Below the pieces are notes generated by a model. It ran no database searches. It was not told where the DNA came from and saw only the letters and a program-made list of their open reading frames with translations. This document shows, in pieces, positions 16,442 to 25,674 of a stretch of 64,000 nt of DNA; positions within the stretch are counted from its first letter, which is position 1; each line of letters begins with the position of its first letter. The translations under genes were made by a program, and so were the position numbers. The stretch is from contig NZ_CP119791.1 of NCBI RefSeq assembly GCF_029338295.1, forward strand, positions 1,798,001 through 1,862,000, given 5' to 3'. This stretch comes from Haladaptatus sp. QDMS2. Lineage in GTDB: Archaea; Halobacteriota; Halobacteria; Halobacteriales; Halococcaceae.

Positions 16442-17178
16442 TGGAACATCCGAAGCGGCTTCGCCTGCGTACTTTCCTCGTCTGCGTCCTGCATGCGCTG
16501 GGCGAGTTGTTCTTTCGCCTCGCGGATTTCTTCGGCGCGGTCGACGAGGTCGTCGGTGTTCACGTCGATGTCGGCGATGGGTCCGATGCCATGCATGAGC
16601 AGAATGCGGGCAGCCTCCGGGTCGGGGAACTGCTTGTCGCTTTCGACGACGAGACCGACGCCGGTCAGGTCAAGTTCGATGGCGCGGTTGATGAGCGAGC
16701 CTGTCGGTCCGGTGATGACGCCGCCTTCAGTGGGGGACGCGATATCTGCGCGGTCGAGCAGCGAGGCCCCGTCACCGGTCGAGACGCCGTAGAGGGCGGG
16801 TTCGCCGTCGCCTTTCTCGGTCGGCAGGCCGGAGAGGAAGATGGGCGTCGCGCCGTGGTCTGCAATCCAGCCGGTGAGGCAACTCGAGAAATCGGCGGCC
16901 TGCGACGGCGAAACCGGAACGTCGCTCTGGAGGACGACGAGGTCGCGGTCTTCGTCCGCATAGAGGCGGACGGGCGCGCGGACGGTCGAGTTGCCCTCGC
17001 CGTAGACCGCGACGCGGGGAATGCCCTCGCAGTGGAGCGACCCGAAATGGCTCATCTCGAAGGTTTCGACGAGGTGGTCGGCCGCGATTTTTCCGACGAG
17101 ACCGACGCCGGGGAGTCCTTCGACGAGTGTCGGCGCGTCGAATTCGAGCGACTCGTCGTGAATCTGGACGTGTGCCAT
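16438..17178 (-). CDS. PAC2-family proteasome assembly chaperone
   Basis: This 246-residue PAC2/PbaB-like protein carries the family sequence LVEGLPGVGLVGKIAADHL (about 18-36), then LFLSGLPT-like and TGPTGSLINRA segments, and a C-terminal helix IREAKEQLAQRMQDADEE. In archaea relatives bind 20S proteasome assembly intermediates, and PAN is encoded 8 kb away. The ATG at 17178 has GCTTATACG 24-31 bases upstream. The gene is divergent from the RNA methylase gene. Confidence 0.88.
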   Translation of the reverse strand: MAHVQIHDESLEFDAPTLVEGLPGVGLVGKIAADHLVETFEMSHFGSLHCEGIPRVAVYGEGNSTVRAPVRLYADEDRDLVVLQSDVPVSPSQAADFSSCLTGWIADHGATPIFLSGLPTEKGDGEPALYGVSTGDGASLLDRADIASPTEGGVITGPTGSLINRAIELDLTGVGLVVESDKQFPDPEAARILLMHGIGPIADIDVNTDDLVDRAEEIREAKEQLAQRMQDADEESTQAKPLRMFQ

Positions 17179-17201
17179 ATGCCCACATACTCGTGGAGAT
17201 C

Positions 17202-17209
17202 GTATAAGC
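17202..17209 (-). promoter_or_regulatory. TATA box of the PAC2 gene
   Basis: The reverse strand reads GCTTATAC, 24-31 bases upstream of the ATG at 17178. Confidence 0.5.
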
Positions 17210-17267
17210 TTCCGGCCGGTGTGCGCGTTCGAAACCCACAAACGGTCGCCCGAAATAGAGACAGCAA

Positions 17268-18194
17268 ATGGAGGCTCTGGAGCGGTACGAACCGCTGATG
17301 GACGACGTGACGGCCTACCGGGAGGCGTGCGCCCGCCCCCTGCCCTCCGTCGTCCGGGTGAACACGCTGAAAGCAACGGGAAAACAGGTTCGTGCGGCCC
17401 TCGACGAGGAGGGCGTCGGCTACGAACAACTCGAATGGAACGCAGACCTGTTCAAACTCGACACGCGCAGTCCGGGTACGACGTGGCCGTACTTCCACGG
17501 CTGGATTCACGGACAAGAAGAGGTGTCTGCGGTTCCTGCGCTCGCGCTCGACCCACAGCCGGGTGAGCGTGTCTTCGACACCTGCGCCGCACCGGGGAGC
17601 AAGACGACGCAGTTGGCAGCCCGGATGGACGACCGAGGCGTGCTCATCGCGAACGACAACAACCTCGGACGGCTCTCAGCACTTCGATTCAACGCGGAAC
17701 GACTGGGCGCGACCTGTGTCGCGGTCACGAATCAGGACGCCCGCAACTTCTCGATGAAACCGTTCGACTCGCCAGACGAGGGTGGGTTCGACCACTTCGA
17801 CCGCGTCCTCGTGGACGCGCCGTGTTCGTGTGAGGGGACGGTTCGGAAGAACCCGGACGTCGTGGACGAGTGGACGCTAAACCACGTCGAATCAATCGCC
17901 GGCATCCAGAAGGGCATCCTTCGGCGGGCGATGCAGGTGACGCGCCCCGGCGGGACGGTGGTCTACTCGACGTGTACCTTCGCCCCTGAGGAGAACGAGG
18001 CCGTGCTCGACCACGTCCTCGAACACGAACCGTGTCGCGTCGTTGATTTCGACCTCGACCTTACCCACGTCCCCGGTGTCACCGAGTGGCGCGGCGAGAC
18101 GTACGACGAGCAGGTCACCAAGGCAAAGCGCATCTATCCCCAGCACAACGACACCGGCGGGTTCTTCTGTGCGAAATTGGAGGTGGAAGGATGA
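17268..18194 (+). CDS. RNA cytosine-C5 methyltransferase (NOL1/NOP2/Sun family)
   Basis: This 308-residue SAM-dependent enzyme methylates cytosine in tRNA or rRNA. An N-terminal RNA-binding segment (PSVVRVNTLK) precedes the Rossmann domain with CAAPGSKTTQLAARM near 105. The two catalytic Cys motifs are DAPCSCEGT near 182 and STCTF near 234. It lacks the C-terminal RNA-binding extension of bacterial RsmF-type enzymes. That part appears to be encoded by the next gene, which starts within its stop codon. Confidence 0.93.
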   Translation: MEALERYEPLMDDVTAYREACARPLPSVVRVNTLKATGKQVRAALDEEGVGYEQLEWNADLFKLDTRSPGTTWPYFHGWIHGQEEVSAVPALALDPQPGERVFDTCAAPGSKTTQLAARMDDRGVLIANDNNLGRLSALRFNAERLGATCVAVTNQDARNFSMKPFDSPDEGGFDHFDRVLVDAPCSCEGTVRKNPDVVDEWTLNHVESIAGIQKGILRRAMQVTRPGGTVVYSTCTFAPEENEAVLDHVLEHEPCRVVDFDLDLTHVPGVTEWRGETYDEQVTKAKRIYPQHNDTGGFFCAKLEVEG

Positions 18195-18700
18195 GCGGAG
18201 ACGGCAACGTTGGCCAACAGTTCGACCGCCTCCCCGAGACCCACGACCAACAGGAGGTAGACGGCCGCGCCTCCCGCGAGCAGGTCGTGAGCTTCTGGCA
18301 CGACCGCTACGGCGTGCCAAAAGATGTGTTCGACGACTTTTCCATCTGGGAGAAGGGCGCGGGCAAAATCTGGATTTTCGGCGGCGACGTGGCCTCGCCA
18401 ATCCACATCGAGGGCCTCGGCATGAAGTTCCTGCGCACCCGCCAAGAACACTGGAAACCGACGACGAACGCTGCCCAGCGCTTCGGTCGCCACGCGACGA
18501 AGAACGTCATCGTGCTCGACGACGAACAGGCGGACCGGTTCGCCCACGGGAACGACGTGGACTACCCCGACTGGGACGGCGACTGGGGCTACCTCATCGC
18601 CGCTCACGAGCTGGCTGGCGTGACCGAGCCGATCGGCGTCGGCCTCTACCTACACGGCGAACTGCGCTCTGTCGTGCCCAAGGGTCGGCAGTTCGATTAA
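18191..18700 (+). CDS. PUA-like partner of the RNA methylase (DUF7122-like)
   Basis: This 169-residue protein overlaps the methylase gene by 4 bases. Residues 60-169 contain PIHIEGLGMKFLR, KPTTNAAQRFG, VIVLDDEQADRFAHG, YLIAAHE and GVGLYLHGELRSVVPKGR. This order resembles the C-terminal PUA-like domain of RsmF/NOL1-type methylases, which ends in a Pro-Lys-Gly-Leu-Arg-like sequence. I infer that it is a detached RNA-binding module working with the methylase. Family assignment is from pattern memory only. Confidence 0.75.
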   Translation: MSGDGNVGQQFDRLPETHDQQEVDGRASREQVVSFWHDRYGVPKDVFDDFSIWEKGAGKIWIFGGDVASPIHIEGLGMKFLRTRQEHWKPTTNAAQRFGRHATKNVIVLDDEQADRFAHGNDVDYPDWDGDWGYLIAAHELAGVTEPIGVGLYLHGELRSVVPKGRQFD

Positions 18701-19242
18701 CCGAGGCGTTTTTCGAGTTCCGCCACTCGCGCTTCGAGCGCGTCGTAGCGCTCTTTCGGGACGTACCCCTCCAGATTCAACCCCTCGACTGGCAGTCCCT
18801 TGAAGTCGATACAGGGGTCGTCGCCGAGGGAAATTTCGAGCAACTCCTTCTTCCGCCCGAGGTCGTTGATGCGCAGCGACTCGCGGTCGCTATCGACGTA
18901 GATGACCACGCGCTCTCCGGCCCGCCGACTGCGGAGGTCGAGAATCGGCTGCTCTTCGGCATCGACCCACAGCCGGACGTTTTCGGGACTCATGAATCGG
19001 GCGATGGTGTCGGCCATGCCGCCGCTCATCGAGAGCCGTTTGACCCGCTTTCCGGAGGGGTTGCCGAGCGGGTGTTTGCGCGTGTAGACGCCCCAGTGGT
19101 TGTGTTCTGCGTCTGCGGCCGTCCGCGCGAGGAGCGTGCCGTCGGAACCGCAGTAATCGACGAAGCAGGCGTAGGCGTCAGATGACGTGCCTGCCGCGTC
19201 GTCCAGTGCGTGGAGCGCCAGTGAGTGTCGTCGTTCGCTCAT
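18697..19242 (-). CDS. Uncharacterised haloarchaeal protein
   Basis: This 181-residue soluble protein contains CFVDYCGSDG, LSMSGGMADTIARFM, ILDLRSRRAGERVVIYVDSD and a C-terminal coiled coil YDALEARVAELEKRLG. No family comes to mind. The ATG at 19242 is chosen because the longer reading to 19326 has untypical composition. It overlaps the PUA-like gene tail-to-tail by 4 bases. Confidence 0.65.
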   Translation of the reverse strand: MSERRHSLALHALDDAAGTSSDAYACFVDYCGSDGTLLARTAADAEHNHWGVYTRKHPLGNPSGKRVKRLSMSGGMADTIARFMSPENVRLWVDAEEQPILDLRSRRAGERVVIYVDSDRESLRINDLGRKKELLEISLGDDPCIDFKGLPVEGLNLEGYVPKERYDALEARVAELEKRLG

Positions 19243-19362
19243 ACCCGAAAGACGCCCCTCACGGGCTACTGGCTTGCGGCCGAGTCGTCCCACAAGTAGC
19301 GGCCCAGCGGTGTCGGACCGAGCCATGGCGAAGCGACGGTAGTCCGGAAAGTACCGCTCGCG

Positions 19363-20868
19363 CTAGTCAATTGACTTTGCTCGCACCGTGCCGCCGGACA
19401 ATCCCTCCCACTCGACGCGGTAACCGAGCCGCGAGAGAATCGCGCTCGCGTCGTCGAGTCCGTAGGTCGCAAAAACCCCCTCCGCCTCCGACAACGACAT
19501 CCCGGCCTGAATCTCGTCACGGAGCGAATCGAGTACGGCAGGTCGGACGAGCGTCCGCCCCACTCGCTCGTGGTCGGGGAAGCGTTTCTCGGAGAGCACC
19601 GATTCGCTCACGCCGAGGTCGCTGGCAAGGGTTTCGAGCGTAATCACGTCGGCGTCCGGCGACAGTTCTTCCGCAAGGTCAGCGGCGCTCGCTGCGACGA
19701 GGTCGGCCTCGTACTCGCGGAGGACGTCCACCACGTCTTTGACCCGAACCGATCCGGTGTAGGGAATCGCGCGGTGGTCTCGGGCGGCGATATCCTCACC
19801 AACTCCGAGCGTGCTATCGACTGCGACGAGCAGTTCCACGTCCTCGACGAGGTCCATCTGCCGGAGCTTCTTTTCTACGTACTCGGGCGTCCAGAAGCCC
19901 ATGATTTCGAAGTAGATTCGGTACTTCGAATGCTTCCAGTCGAACGCGAAATCCGGAATCATCACGCTCGCACCCGCTTCGAGAGGTTCGGGTTCGCGCA
20001 CGAGATTCCAGTCCAGTCCGAGGGCGCTAAAGCGGGCGGCGAAGTCGGATTCGACGCCGCTGTCGAACGACACTTCTGCGACTGGGTCTGCGTCCGGGAC
20101 CGCCACGTCTTCGTGAGTGAGGGTGAGCAGGCGCTCTGTTCCGCGGTCGTCGATGGTTGCCTCGATGCGCCACTCAGAGGCCTTCGCCACCGAGCGCAAG
20201 AGGCGGGCGAACCGCGTCCCGTAGCGCCGACTCGTCTGGAACAGGCCGGTCGGTCCGGTGACGATGACCTCGCGACCTGCCTCTGTCTTTCGAATCTCGT
20301 ACATCAGGCGAAGGCGCTTTATCGCCGAGATGAGCGCCTTCGGGTCACTGCTCCGAATCCGCAGTTCCGTGGCGTCGAACAGCGCGGTTTGAGCGAGCGA
20401 GAGGTTATATTGGTCAAGCAGGTCGTCCGGGTCCCAGCGCACGCTGAGTTCGTCGAGGATCTGTCGCTCCGTGAGGTCGGCGTAGAGGGATTCTGAGACC
20501 TGCTCCGGCGTGGACGCGAGGTTCGTGGCCGCCTGTGAGAGCGCCTCCTCGCGTTCGGCTACCGTGACGACCGACCCCGCCTCCGCAGCGGCGAAGACGG
20601 CGGCACGAGTGCGCTCCGGTGGGAGCGGGGCGCGCGTCTCGAACGTCGCTTCGCGTTCGACGAGTTTCGCCAATCCGCGGACGAGTTTGAAGTCCGCGTC
20701 AGCTTCCAGCCGGGCGAGCGCCGCCTCCAGGTCGGCGCGGGGTTCGCCGACGTGACCCTGGAAGGTGCCGATGACCCGGGCGGCGAGCGGACGGTCGGCG
20801 CGGTCGGCGAACTGTGGAGCGTAGCCGCCACCCGCCCGTGAGATTCGGAGGAGGTCCTTCGTGAGCAC
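19363..20868 (-). CDS. bax1: Bax1-type nuclease (DUF790), XPB partner
   Basis: This 501-residue protein of the DUF790 family, called Bax1 in archaea, is a structure-specific endonuclease that binds the XPB helicase. It begins LTKDLLRISRAGGGYAPQF and has FVTG-like regions and a PD-(D/E)xK-like nuclease core around DFAFDWKHSKYRIYFEIMGF (near 325-345), with WTPEYVEKKL after it. I chose the GTG at 20868 because the family start follows directly and a TATA-like TTTTTGTG lies 25-31 bases upstream. The XPB gene lies further upstream, separated by a lipoprotein gene on the other strand. Confidence 0.87.
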   Translation of the reverse strand: MLTKDLLRISRAGGGYAPQFADRADRPLAARVIGTFQGHVGEPRADLEAALARLEADADFKLVRGLAKLVEREATFETRAPLPPERTRAAVFAAAEAGSVVTVAEREEALSQAATNLASTPEQVSESLYADLTERQILDELSVRWDPDDLLDQYNLSLAQTALFDATELRIRSSDPKALISAIKRLRLMYEIRKTEAGREVIVTGPTGLFQTSRRYGTRFARLLRSVAKASEWRIEATIDDRGTERLLTLTHEDVAVPDADPVAEVSFDSGVESDFAARFSALGLDWNLVREPEPLEAGASVMIPDFAFDWKHSKYRIYFEIMGFWTPEYVEKKLRQMDLVEDVELLVAVDSTLGVGEDIAARDHRAIPYTGSVRVKDVVDVLREYEADLVAASAADLAEELSPDADVITLETLASDLGVSESVLSEKRFPDHERVGRTLVRPAVLDSLRDEIQAGMSLSEAEGVFATYGLDDASAILSRLGYRVEWEGLSGGTVRAKSID

Positions 20869-20892
20869 ACCTAAGCGTGGGAGACGGTCGCA

Positions 20893-20899
20893 CAAAAAT
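20893..20899 (-). promoter_or_regulatory. TATA-like box of bax1
   Basis: The reverse strand reads ATTTTTG, 25-31 bases upstream of the GTG at 20868. It implies that bax1 is transcribed separately from xpb. Confidence 0.45.
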
Positions 20900-20950
20900 C
20901 GTCTGACGTCGGCCCCAACACTCTTACAATCGAATGGATACAACAGTAGT

Positions 20951-21421
20951 ATGGAACGTCGGACTTTCCTTCGCAGTGTTGGCGCGACAGCCTCCGTCGC
21001 GTCTCTCAGTTTTGCCGCCGGTTGTTCGAACTCTCCGCTCGGCAGTGACGACGAAGAACCGCAAACGACCACACAGGGCGACGGCGGAGAATCCACCGTC
21101 TCCTACCCCGAGGGCTGGACCGCGGAACTCAGTAGCCTCGAGACCGACGGCGACGCGCCGTCGAACAAATTTCAGATGGAATCGTTCGACGTGCAAGCAG
21201 ACGATTCGGGCAACCTCGTCGTCACGGGCACCGTCAAGAACACCGCGAGTGAGACGGCAACGCATGCTGTCGTCGTTCACGTGGACGTCGAAAAGGAGAG
21301 CCACAAGGCGGGGAAAGCCTTCGAACTCGACGGCGGCGCAACCAACTCGTTCGAACTCCCATTCCCGGTCACGATGGACGAGTTCAATCAGCAGGGCAGC
21401 CTTCGGTTTACCTTCCAGTAA
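20951..21421 (+). CDS. Tat-exported lipoprotein with beta-sandwich domain
   Basis: This 156-residue precursor begins MERRTFLRSVG, a twin-arginine signal, and reaches a lipobox-like FAAGCSN with Cys near residue 25. A Thr/Gly/Ser linker follows, then a beta-rich domain with NLVVTGTVKNTASETATHAV, like FxLYD-type domains of surface lipoproteins. It is probably anchored outside the membrane and may bind a ligand or partner. The gene lies between xpb and bax1 in opposite orientation. Confidence 0.82.
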   Translation: MERRTFLRSVGATASVASLSFAAGCSNSPLGSDDEEPQTTTQGDGGESTVSYPEGWTAELSSLETDGDAPSNKFQMESFDVQADDSGNLVVTGTVKNTASETATHAVVVHVDVEKESHKAGKAFELDGGATNSFELPFPVTMDEFNQQGSLRFTFQ

Positions 21422-21425
21422 TCCG

Positions 21426-22778
21426 CTACCGTCTCCGGTCTGCGACCCGCTCTTCTGCCGTTTCGCGGCTGACGAGTTCGTACAGCAGCGCCCGTCCACC
21501 GTCTGCTTTCGGTCGGAGGATGCGGCCGAGTCGCTGGGTGAACTCCCGTTCGCTCCCGCTTCCGGAAAGGACAACAGCCACGTTCGCGTCGGGCACGTCT
21601 ACTCCTTCGTCTAAGACGTTTGCCGTGACGACACGCGAGTACTCGCCGGTGCGGAACTTCGCGAGGATGTCGCGGCGCTCTTTCGTCCCGGTTCGGTGGG
21701 TGATGGCGGGAATCAAGAATCGCTCGGAGATGCGGTAGACGAGGTCGTTGTGCGCGGTGAACACGATGATTCGATCCCCGCGGTGGCGAGCGAGAATCTC
21801 TGCGAGCTCGGCGAGTTTCGCCGCCGAGTTCATCATCACCTCGCGGGCGCGTTGCTTCGCCAGCAGCGCCTCCCGTGCACGCGGGTCCGACCCGGAGCGC
21901 ATCACGAGTTTCTGGTAGTCGCTGCCGCTCCGGAGTTGCAGGTTCGAAGTGGCGAGATAGTCGGTAAATATCGACTGGTGACGCTCGTACTCGCGGCGTT
22001 CGTCGGGTGTCAACTCCACCTCGATGCGCTTTACGTCGTAGTTCGCGAGGTGTTCACCCGCGAGCGTGTCGATTTCGACCGTGTAGACGAGCGGGCCGAG
22101 GAGCGATGCGACGACCTCGTGGGCGTCGTCTTCGCGCTCGAATGTCGCCGTCAGGCCGAGGCGGGCGGGTGCGGCGAGCAACCGCGCAATCTGGCGAAAG
22201 CCCTCGCCGCCGAGGTGGTGGACTTCGTCAAAGATGACGAGCCCGAACCGGTCGCCGATGGCGTCGGCCTTGAGGTAGGCTGAGTGGTACGTCGAGACGG
22301 TGATGGTTTCGAGAGTCTGCTCACCCCCGCCGAGTTGCCCAATCGGCACGTCGAACTCGGCTTCGAGTTCCTCGCGCCACTGGGTGAGCAGGTCGATGGT
22401 CGGGACGACGATGAGGGTCGGCGTACAGAGTGCCTCGATAGCGGCGATGCCGATGACGGTCTTGCCACTCCCGGTCGGGAGTTCGAGGACGCCCCGGTCG
22501 TCAGCATCGCGCCACGCGTCGAGGGCGGACCGCTGGTAGGGGCGCAACTCGTAGGTGGACTGAAGCGTGGGTACGTCCGGAAGCGAGAGGACGTGATCAG
22601 AGACGGTGTGCGTTGTCTTGTCAAGGGCATCGCGCAGGTCCGAGTAGAACATCGCGGGTGCTCTCGCTGTTTTCGACCGCGGGTCGAACCGCGTGTGCGG
22701 GAGGGCAGTCGCTTCTGCCTCGGAGAGTCCGTCTACGCGGATAGTTCCGTCTTCGAAGGTGAGCGAGACCGCGGACAC
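21426..22778 (-). CDS. XPB/Rad25-type DNA helicase
   Basis: This 450-residue superfamily 2 helicase starts at a GTG. An N-terminal damage-recognition-like region (1-75) precedes Walker A PTGSGKTVIG near 103, DEVHHLG (DEVH box) near 185, LTATFERED near 210, a thumb-like insert and the second RecA domain with VVTANVLDEGVDVPDANV and the QRLGRILRP motif VI. It matches archaeal XPB, which acts with Bax1 in DNA repair. The stop lies 5 bases from the end of the lipoprotein gene. Confidence 0.92.
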   Translation of the reverse strand: MSAVSLTFEDGTIRVDGLSEAEATALPHTRFDPRSKTARAPAMFYSDLRDALDKTTHTVSDHVLSLPDVPTLQSTYELRPYQRSALDAWRDADDRGVLELPTGSGKTVIGIAAIEALCTPTLIVVPTIDLLTQWREELEAEFDVPIGQLGGGEQTLETITVSTYHSAYLKADAIGDRFGLVIFDEVHHLGGEGFRQIARLLAAPARLGLTATFEREDDAHEVVASLLGPLVYTVEIDTLAGEHLANYDVKRIEVELTPDERREYERHQSIFTDYLATSNLQLRSGSDYQKLVMRSGSDPRAREALLAKQRAREVMMNSAAKLAELAEILARHRGDRIIVFTAHNDLVYRISERFLIPAITHRTGTKERRDILAKFRTGEYSRVVTANVLDEGVDVPDANVAVVLSGSGSEREFTQRLGRILRPKADGGRALLYELVSRETAEERVADRRR

Positions 22779-22844
22779 GTTTCAAAGACGGCGACGGCCA
22801 CACTTAACTTCGCCACCCGTCGAGTCGCCGCGAACACATTTCTG

Positions 22845-22854
22845 AATTTTTATG
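22845..22854 (+). promoter_or_regulatory. TATA box of grpE
   Basis: AATTTTTATG lies 26-35 bases upstream of the grpE ATG at 22880. Confidence 0.5.
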
Positions 22855-22879
22855 GCCGCTGGAGCGCCTTGCTCCACCT

Positions 22880-23524
22880 ATGAGCGAAAACCAGGGTGCA
22901 GACGAGCAGTCGCCCACGACTGACCCCGAGGAAGCCGCCGAAACCGAGGCCGAACAGGTGGACGCCGACGAGTCGGAAGCTGCCGACGCGTTCGCCGACC
23001 TCGTCGCGCGCGTCGAGGAGTCGGACCCGGAACAGCTCGCCCGCGAAATCGAGTCCCTCCGCGAGCGGGCGGCCTCCATCGACGACGTCCAGTCGGAGCG
23101 CGAGGACCTCGAAGCACGCCTGAAACGAAAGCAAGCCGAGTTCCAGAACTACAAAAAACGGATGAAAAAGCGCCGCGAACAGGAAAAACAGCGCGCGACG
23201 GAGGACCTCGTAGAGCGCCTCATCGACGTGCGCGACAATCTGGCTCGGGCGCTTGAAGAGGCCCAGGAGACGGACGCCGAAGGGTCTGATATCGTCGGCG
23301 GCGTCGAATCGACGCTGCGCCAGTTCGACCGCATCTTAGAAGACGAAAACGTCGTCGAGATTCGCCCGGAACCCGGCAGCGAGGTAGACCCACAGCGCCA
23401 CGAAGTGATGCTCAGGGTGGACTCGGACCAGCCAGCGGACACCATCGCGGAGGTGTACCAGTCGGGCTACGAGATGGCAGACCGCGTCCTGCGTCCCGCG
23501 CAGGTGACGGTGAGCAAGGACTGA
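22880..23524 (+). CDS. grpE: Nucleotide exchange factor GrpE
   Basis: GrpE (214 residues) speeds ADP release from DnaK. An acidic disordered N-terminus (1-55) is followed by a long coiled coil with LEARLKRKQAEFQNYKKRMK (about 75-95), then the beta domain with RHEVMLRVDSDQPADTIAEV and the C-terminal GYEMADRVLRPAQVTVSKD. It is placed directly before dnaK with its own promoter. Confidence 0.95.
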   Translation: MSENQGADEQSPTTDPEEAAETEAEQVDADESEAADAFADLVARVEESDPEQLAREIESLRERAASIDDVQSEREDLEARLKRKQAEFQNYKKRMKKRREQEKQRATEDLVERLIDVRDNLARALEEAQETDAEGSDIVGGVESTLRQFDRILEDENVVEIRPEPGSEVDPQRHEVMLRVDSDQPADTIAEVYQSGYEMADRVLRPAQVTVSKD

Positions 23525-23664
23525 CTGAGCAAGCGCTGACCGTGCAGGCACGCGGCGGTCGAATTGCGGTCATCATATAAGCACAGGGTGTGAGACGCAC
23601 CCGCACGTTGAAATCGCCCGACTGAGGGGCTGTGTGAAAGGAGTGTGAGGCAGCGTATCTAGCA

Positions 23665-23672
23665 ACTTTTAA
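23665..23672 (+). promoter_or_regulatory. TATA-like box of dnaK
   Basis: ACTTTTAA lies 29-36 bases upstream of the dnaK ATG at 23701, in a 176-base intergenic gap. It allows a transcript separate from grpE with a leader of a few bases. No obvious heat-shock operator was seen. Confidence 0.45.
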
Positions 23673-23700
23673 CCGGACGAAAGCGATAGTAGCCACCAAG

Positions 23701-25575
23701 ATGGCGAGCAACAAGATTCTCGGTATCGACCTTGGTACCACGAACAGCGCGTTCGCGGTCATGGAGGGCGGTGACCCCGAGATTATCGTCAACAGTGAAG
23801 GGGACCGAACCACGCCCTCGGTGGTCGCGTTCACCGACGATGGCGAACGGTTAGTCGGGAAACCGGCCAAAAACCAGGCCATCCAGAACCCGGAGAAAAC
23901 CATTCAGTCCATCAAGCGTCACATGGGCGACGACTACTCCGTCGACATCGACGGAGAGGACTACACGCCGGAGCAGATTTCGGCGATGATTCTCCAGAAG
24001 ATAAAGCGCGACGCAGAAGACTACCTCGGCGACGAGATCGAGAAGGCGGTCATCACCGTACCGGCCTACTTCAACGACCGCCAGCGCCAGGCGACGAAAG
24101 ACGCGGGCGAAATCGCCGGCTTCGAAGTCGAGCGCATCGTCAACGAGCCGACCGCCGCGTCGATGGCGTACGGCCTGGACGACGACTCCGACCAGACCGT
24201 CCTCGTCTTCGACCTCGGTGGCGGGACGTTCGACGTCTCCATCCTCGACCTCGGCGGCGGCGTCTACGAAGTGGTCGCCACGAACGGGGACAACGAACTC
24301 GGTGGCGACGACTGGGACCAGGCCATCATCGACTGGCTCGCAGAGGAGTTCGAGGCCGAACACGGCATCGACCTTCGCGAGGACCGGCAGGCCCTCCAGC
24401 GTCTGAAGGACGCAGCAGAGGAGGCGAAAATCGAGCTCTCCAGCCGCAAGCAGACGGAGATCAACCTCCCGTTCATCACGGCCACGGACGACGGCCCGGT
24501 TCACTTAGAGAAGGACCTCTCTCGCGCGAAGTTCGAGAGTCTCACGTCCGACCTCATCGAGCGCACCGTTGGCCCAACGAAGCAGGCCCTCGAAGACGCC
24601 GGCTATGCCGCCTCCGAAATCGACGAAGTCATCCTCGTCGGTGGCTCGACTCGCATGCCGCAAGTCACGGAGAAGGTCGCAGACGTCGTCGGCCAAGAGC
24701 CGAAAAAGAACGTCAACCCCGACGAAGCCGTCGCTCTCGGCGCGGCGATTCAGGGTGGCGTCCTCTCCGGCGACGTGGACGACATCGTCCTGCTCGACGT
24801 GACCCCGCTTAGCCTCGGTATCGAAGTGAAAGGCGGCCTCTTCGAACGCCTCATCGAGAAGAACACCACCATTCCGACGGAGGAATCGAAGGTGTTCACG
24901 ACGGCCGCACCGAACCAGACCTCGGTGCAGGTCCGTGTCTTCCAGGGCGAGCGCGAAATCGCAGACCAGAACGAACTTCTCGGTGAGTTCCAGCTTTCAG
25001 GAATCCCACCCGCACCCGCCGGCACGCCGCAAATCGAAGTCACGTTCAACATCGACGAGAACGGTATCGTGAACGTCGAGGCGGAGGACAAAGGCTCCGG
25101 CAACGCCGAATCCATCACCATCGAAGGTGGCGCTGGCCTCTCTGACGACGAAATCGACCGCATGACCAAGGAAGCAGAGGAGCACGCAGAAGAGGACAAG
25201 GAGCGCCGTCGCCTCATCGAGGCGCGCAACGAGGCCGAAGGCTCCATCCAGCGTGCGAAGACCCTGCTCGACGAGAACGAGGAGAACGTCGACGACGAAC
25301 TCCGCGAGGACATCGAAGCCGCAATCGAGGACGTCGAAGCAACCCTCGAAGACGAGGACGCGACGGCCGACGAACTCGAAGACGCGACCGAGGACCTCGC
25401 CGAGAACCTCCAGGAAATCGGCAAGCGCATGTACCAGCAACAGCAGGCCCAGCAGCAGGCCGCAGGCGGCGCTGGCATGGGTGGCACGGGCGGCGACGCC
25501 GATGCCGAGACCAACGGCGGCGACGAATACGTCGACGCCGACTTCGAGGACGTAGACGACGAGAAGGACAACTAA
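23701..25575 (+). CDS. dnaK: Hsp70 chaperone DnaK
   Basis: DnaK (624 residues) is the ATP-driven Hsp70 chaperone. The actin-like nucleotide domain shows GIDLGTTNS (8-16), [19 protein letters not shown]-like sequence near 118, [13 protein letters not shown] near 170 and VGGSTRMP near 315. The substrate domain begins [14 protein letters not shown] near 365. The C-terminus is a Gln-rich then Gly/Asp-rich tail ending in [13 protein letters not shown]. The length is normal. Confidence 0.98.
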   Translation: MASNKILGIDLGTTNSAFAVMEGGDPEIIVNSEGDRTTPSVVAFTDDGERLVGKPAKNQAIQNPEKTIQSIKRHMGDDYSVDIDGEDYTPEQISAMILQKIKRDAEDYLGDEIEKAVITVPAYFNDRQRQATKDAGEIAGFEVERIVNEPTAASMAYGLDDDSDQTVLVFDLGGGTFDVSILDLGGGVYEVVATNGDNELGGDDWDQAIIDWLAEEFEAEHGIDLREDRQALQRLKDAAEEAKIELSSRKQTEINLPFITATDDGPVHLEKDLSRAKFESLTSDLIERTVGPTKQALEDAGYAASEIDEVILVGGSTRMPQVTEKVADVVGQEPKKNVNPDEAVALGAAIQGGVLSGDVDDIVLLDVTPLSLGIEVKGGLFERLIEKNTTIPTEESKVFTTAAPNQTSVQVRVFQGEREIADQNELLGEFQLSGIPPAPAGTPQIEVTFNIDENGIVNVEAEDKGSGNAESITIEGGAGLSDDEIDRMTKEAEEHAEEDKERRRLIEARNEAEGSIQRAKTLLDENEENVDDELREDIEAAIEDVEATLEDEDATADELEDATEDLAENLQEIGKRMYQQQQAQQQAAGGAGMGGTGGDADAETNGGDEYVDADFEDVDDEKDN

Positions 25576-25597
25576 CGTCGACTACTGATTCCCGCGG

Positions 25598-25610
25598 TTT
25601 TTCGGTTTTT
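25598..25610 (+). terminator. T-rich terminator after dnaK
   Basis: Two runs of five T (25598-25602 and 25606-25610) follow a GC stretch 23-35 bases after the dnaK stop. Archaeal transcription commonly ends at such U-tracts. Confidence 0.5.
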
Positions 25611-25674
25611 CGACACCCTCACCAGTCACAGCGACTGCTGTGAAACCATCAGCGACGAACGAACAACCGCGAAC

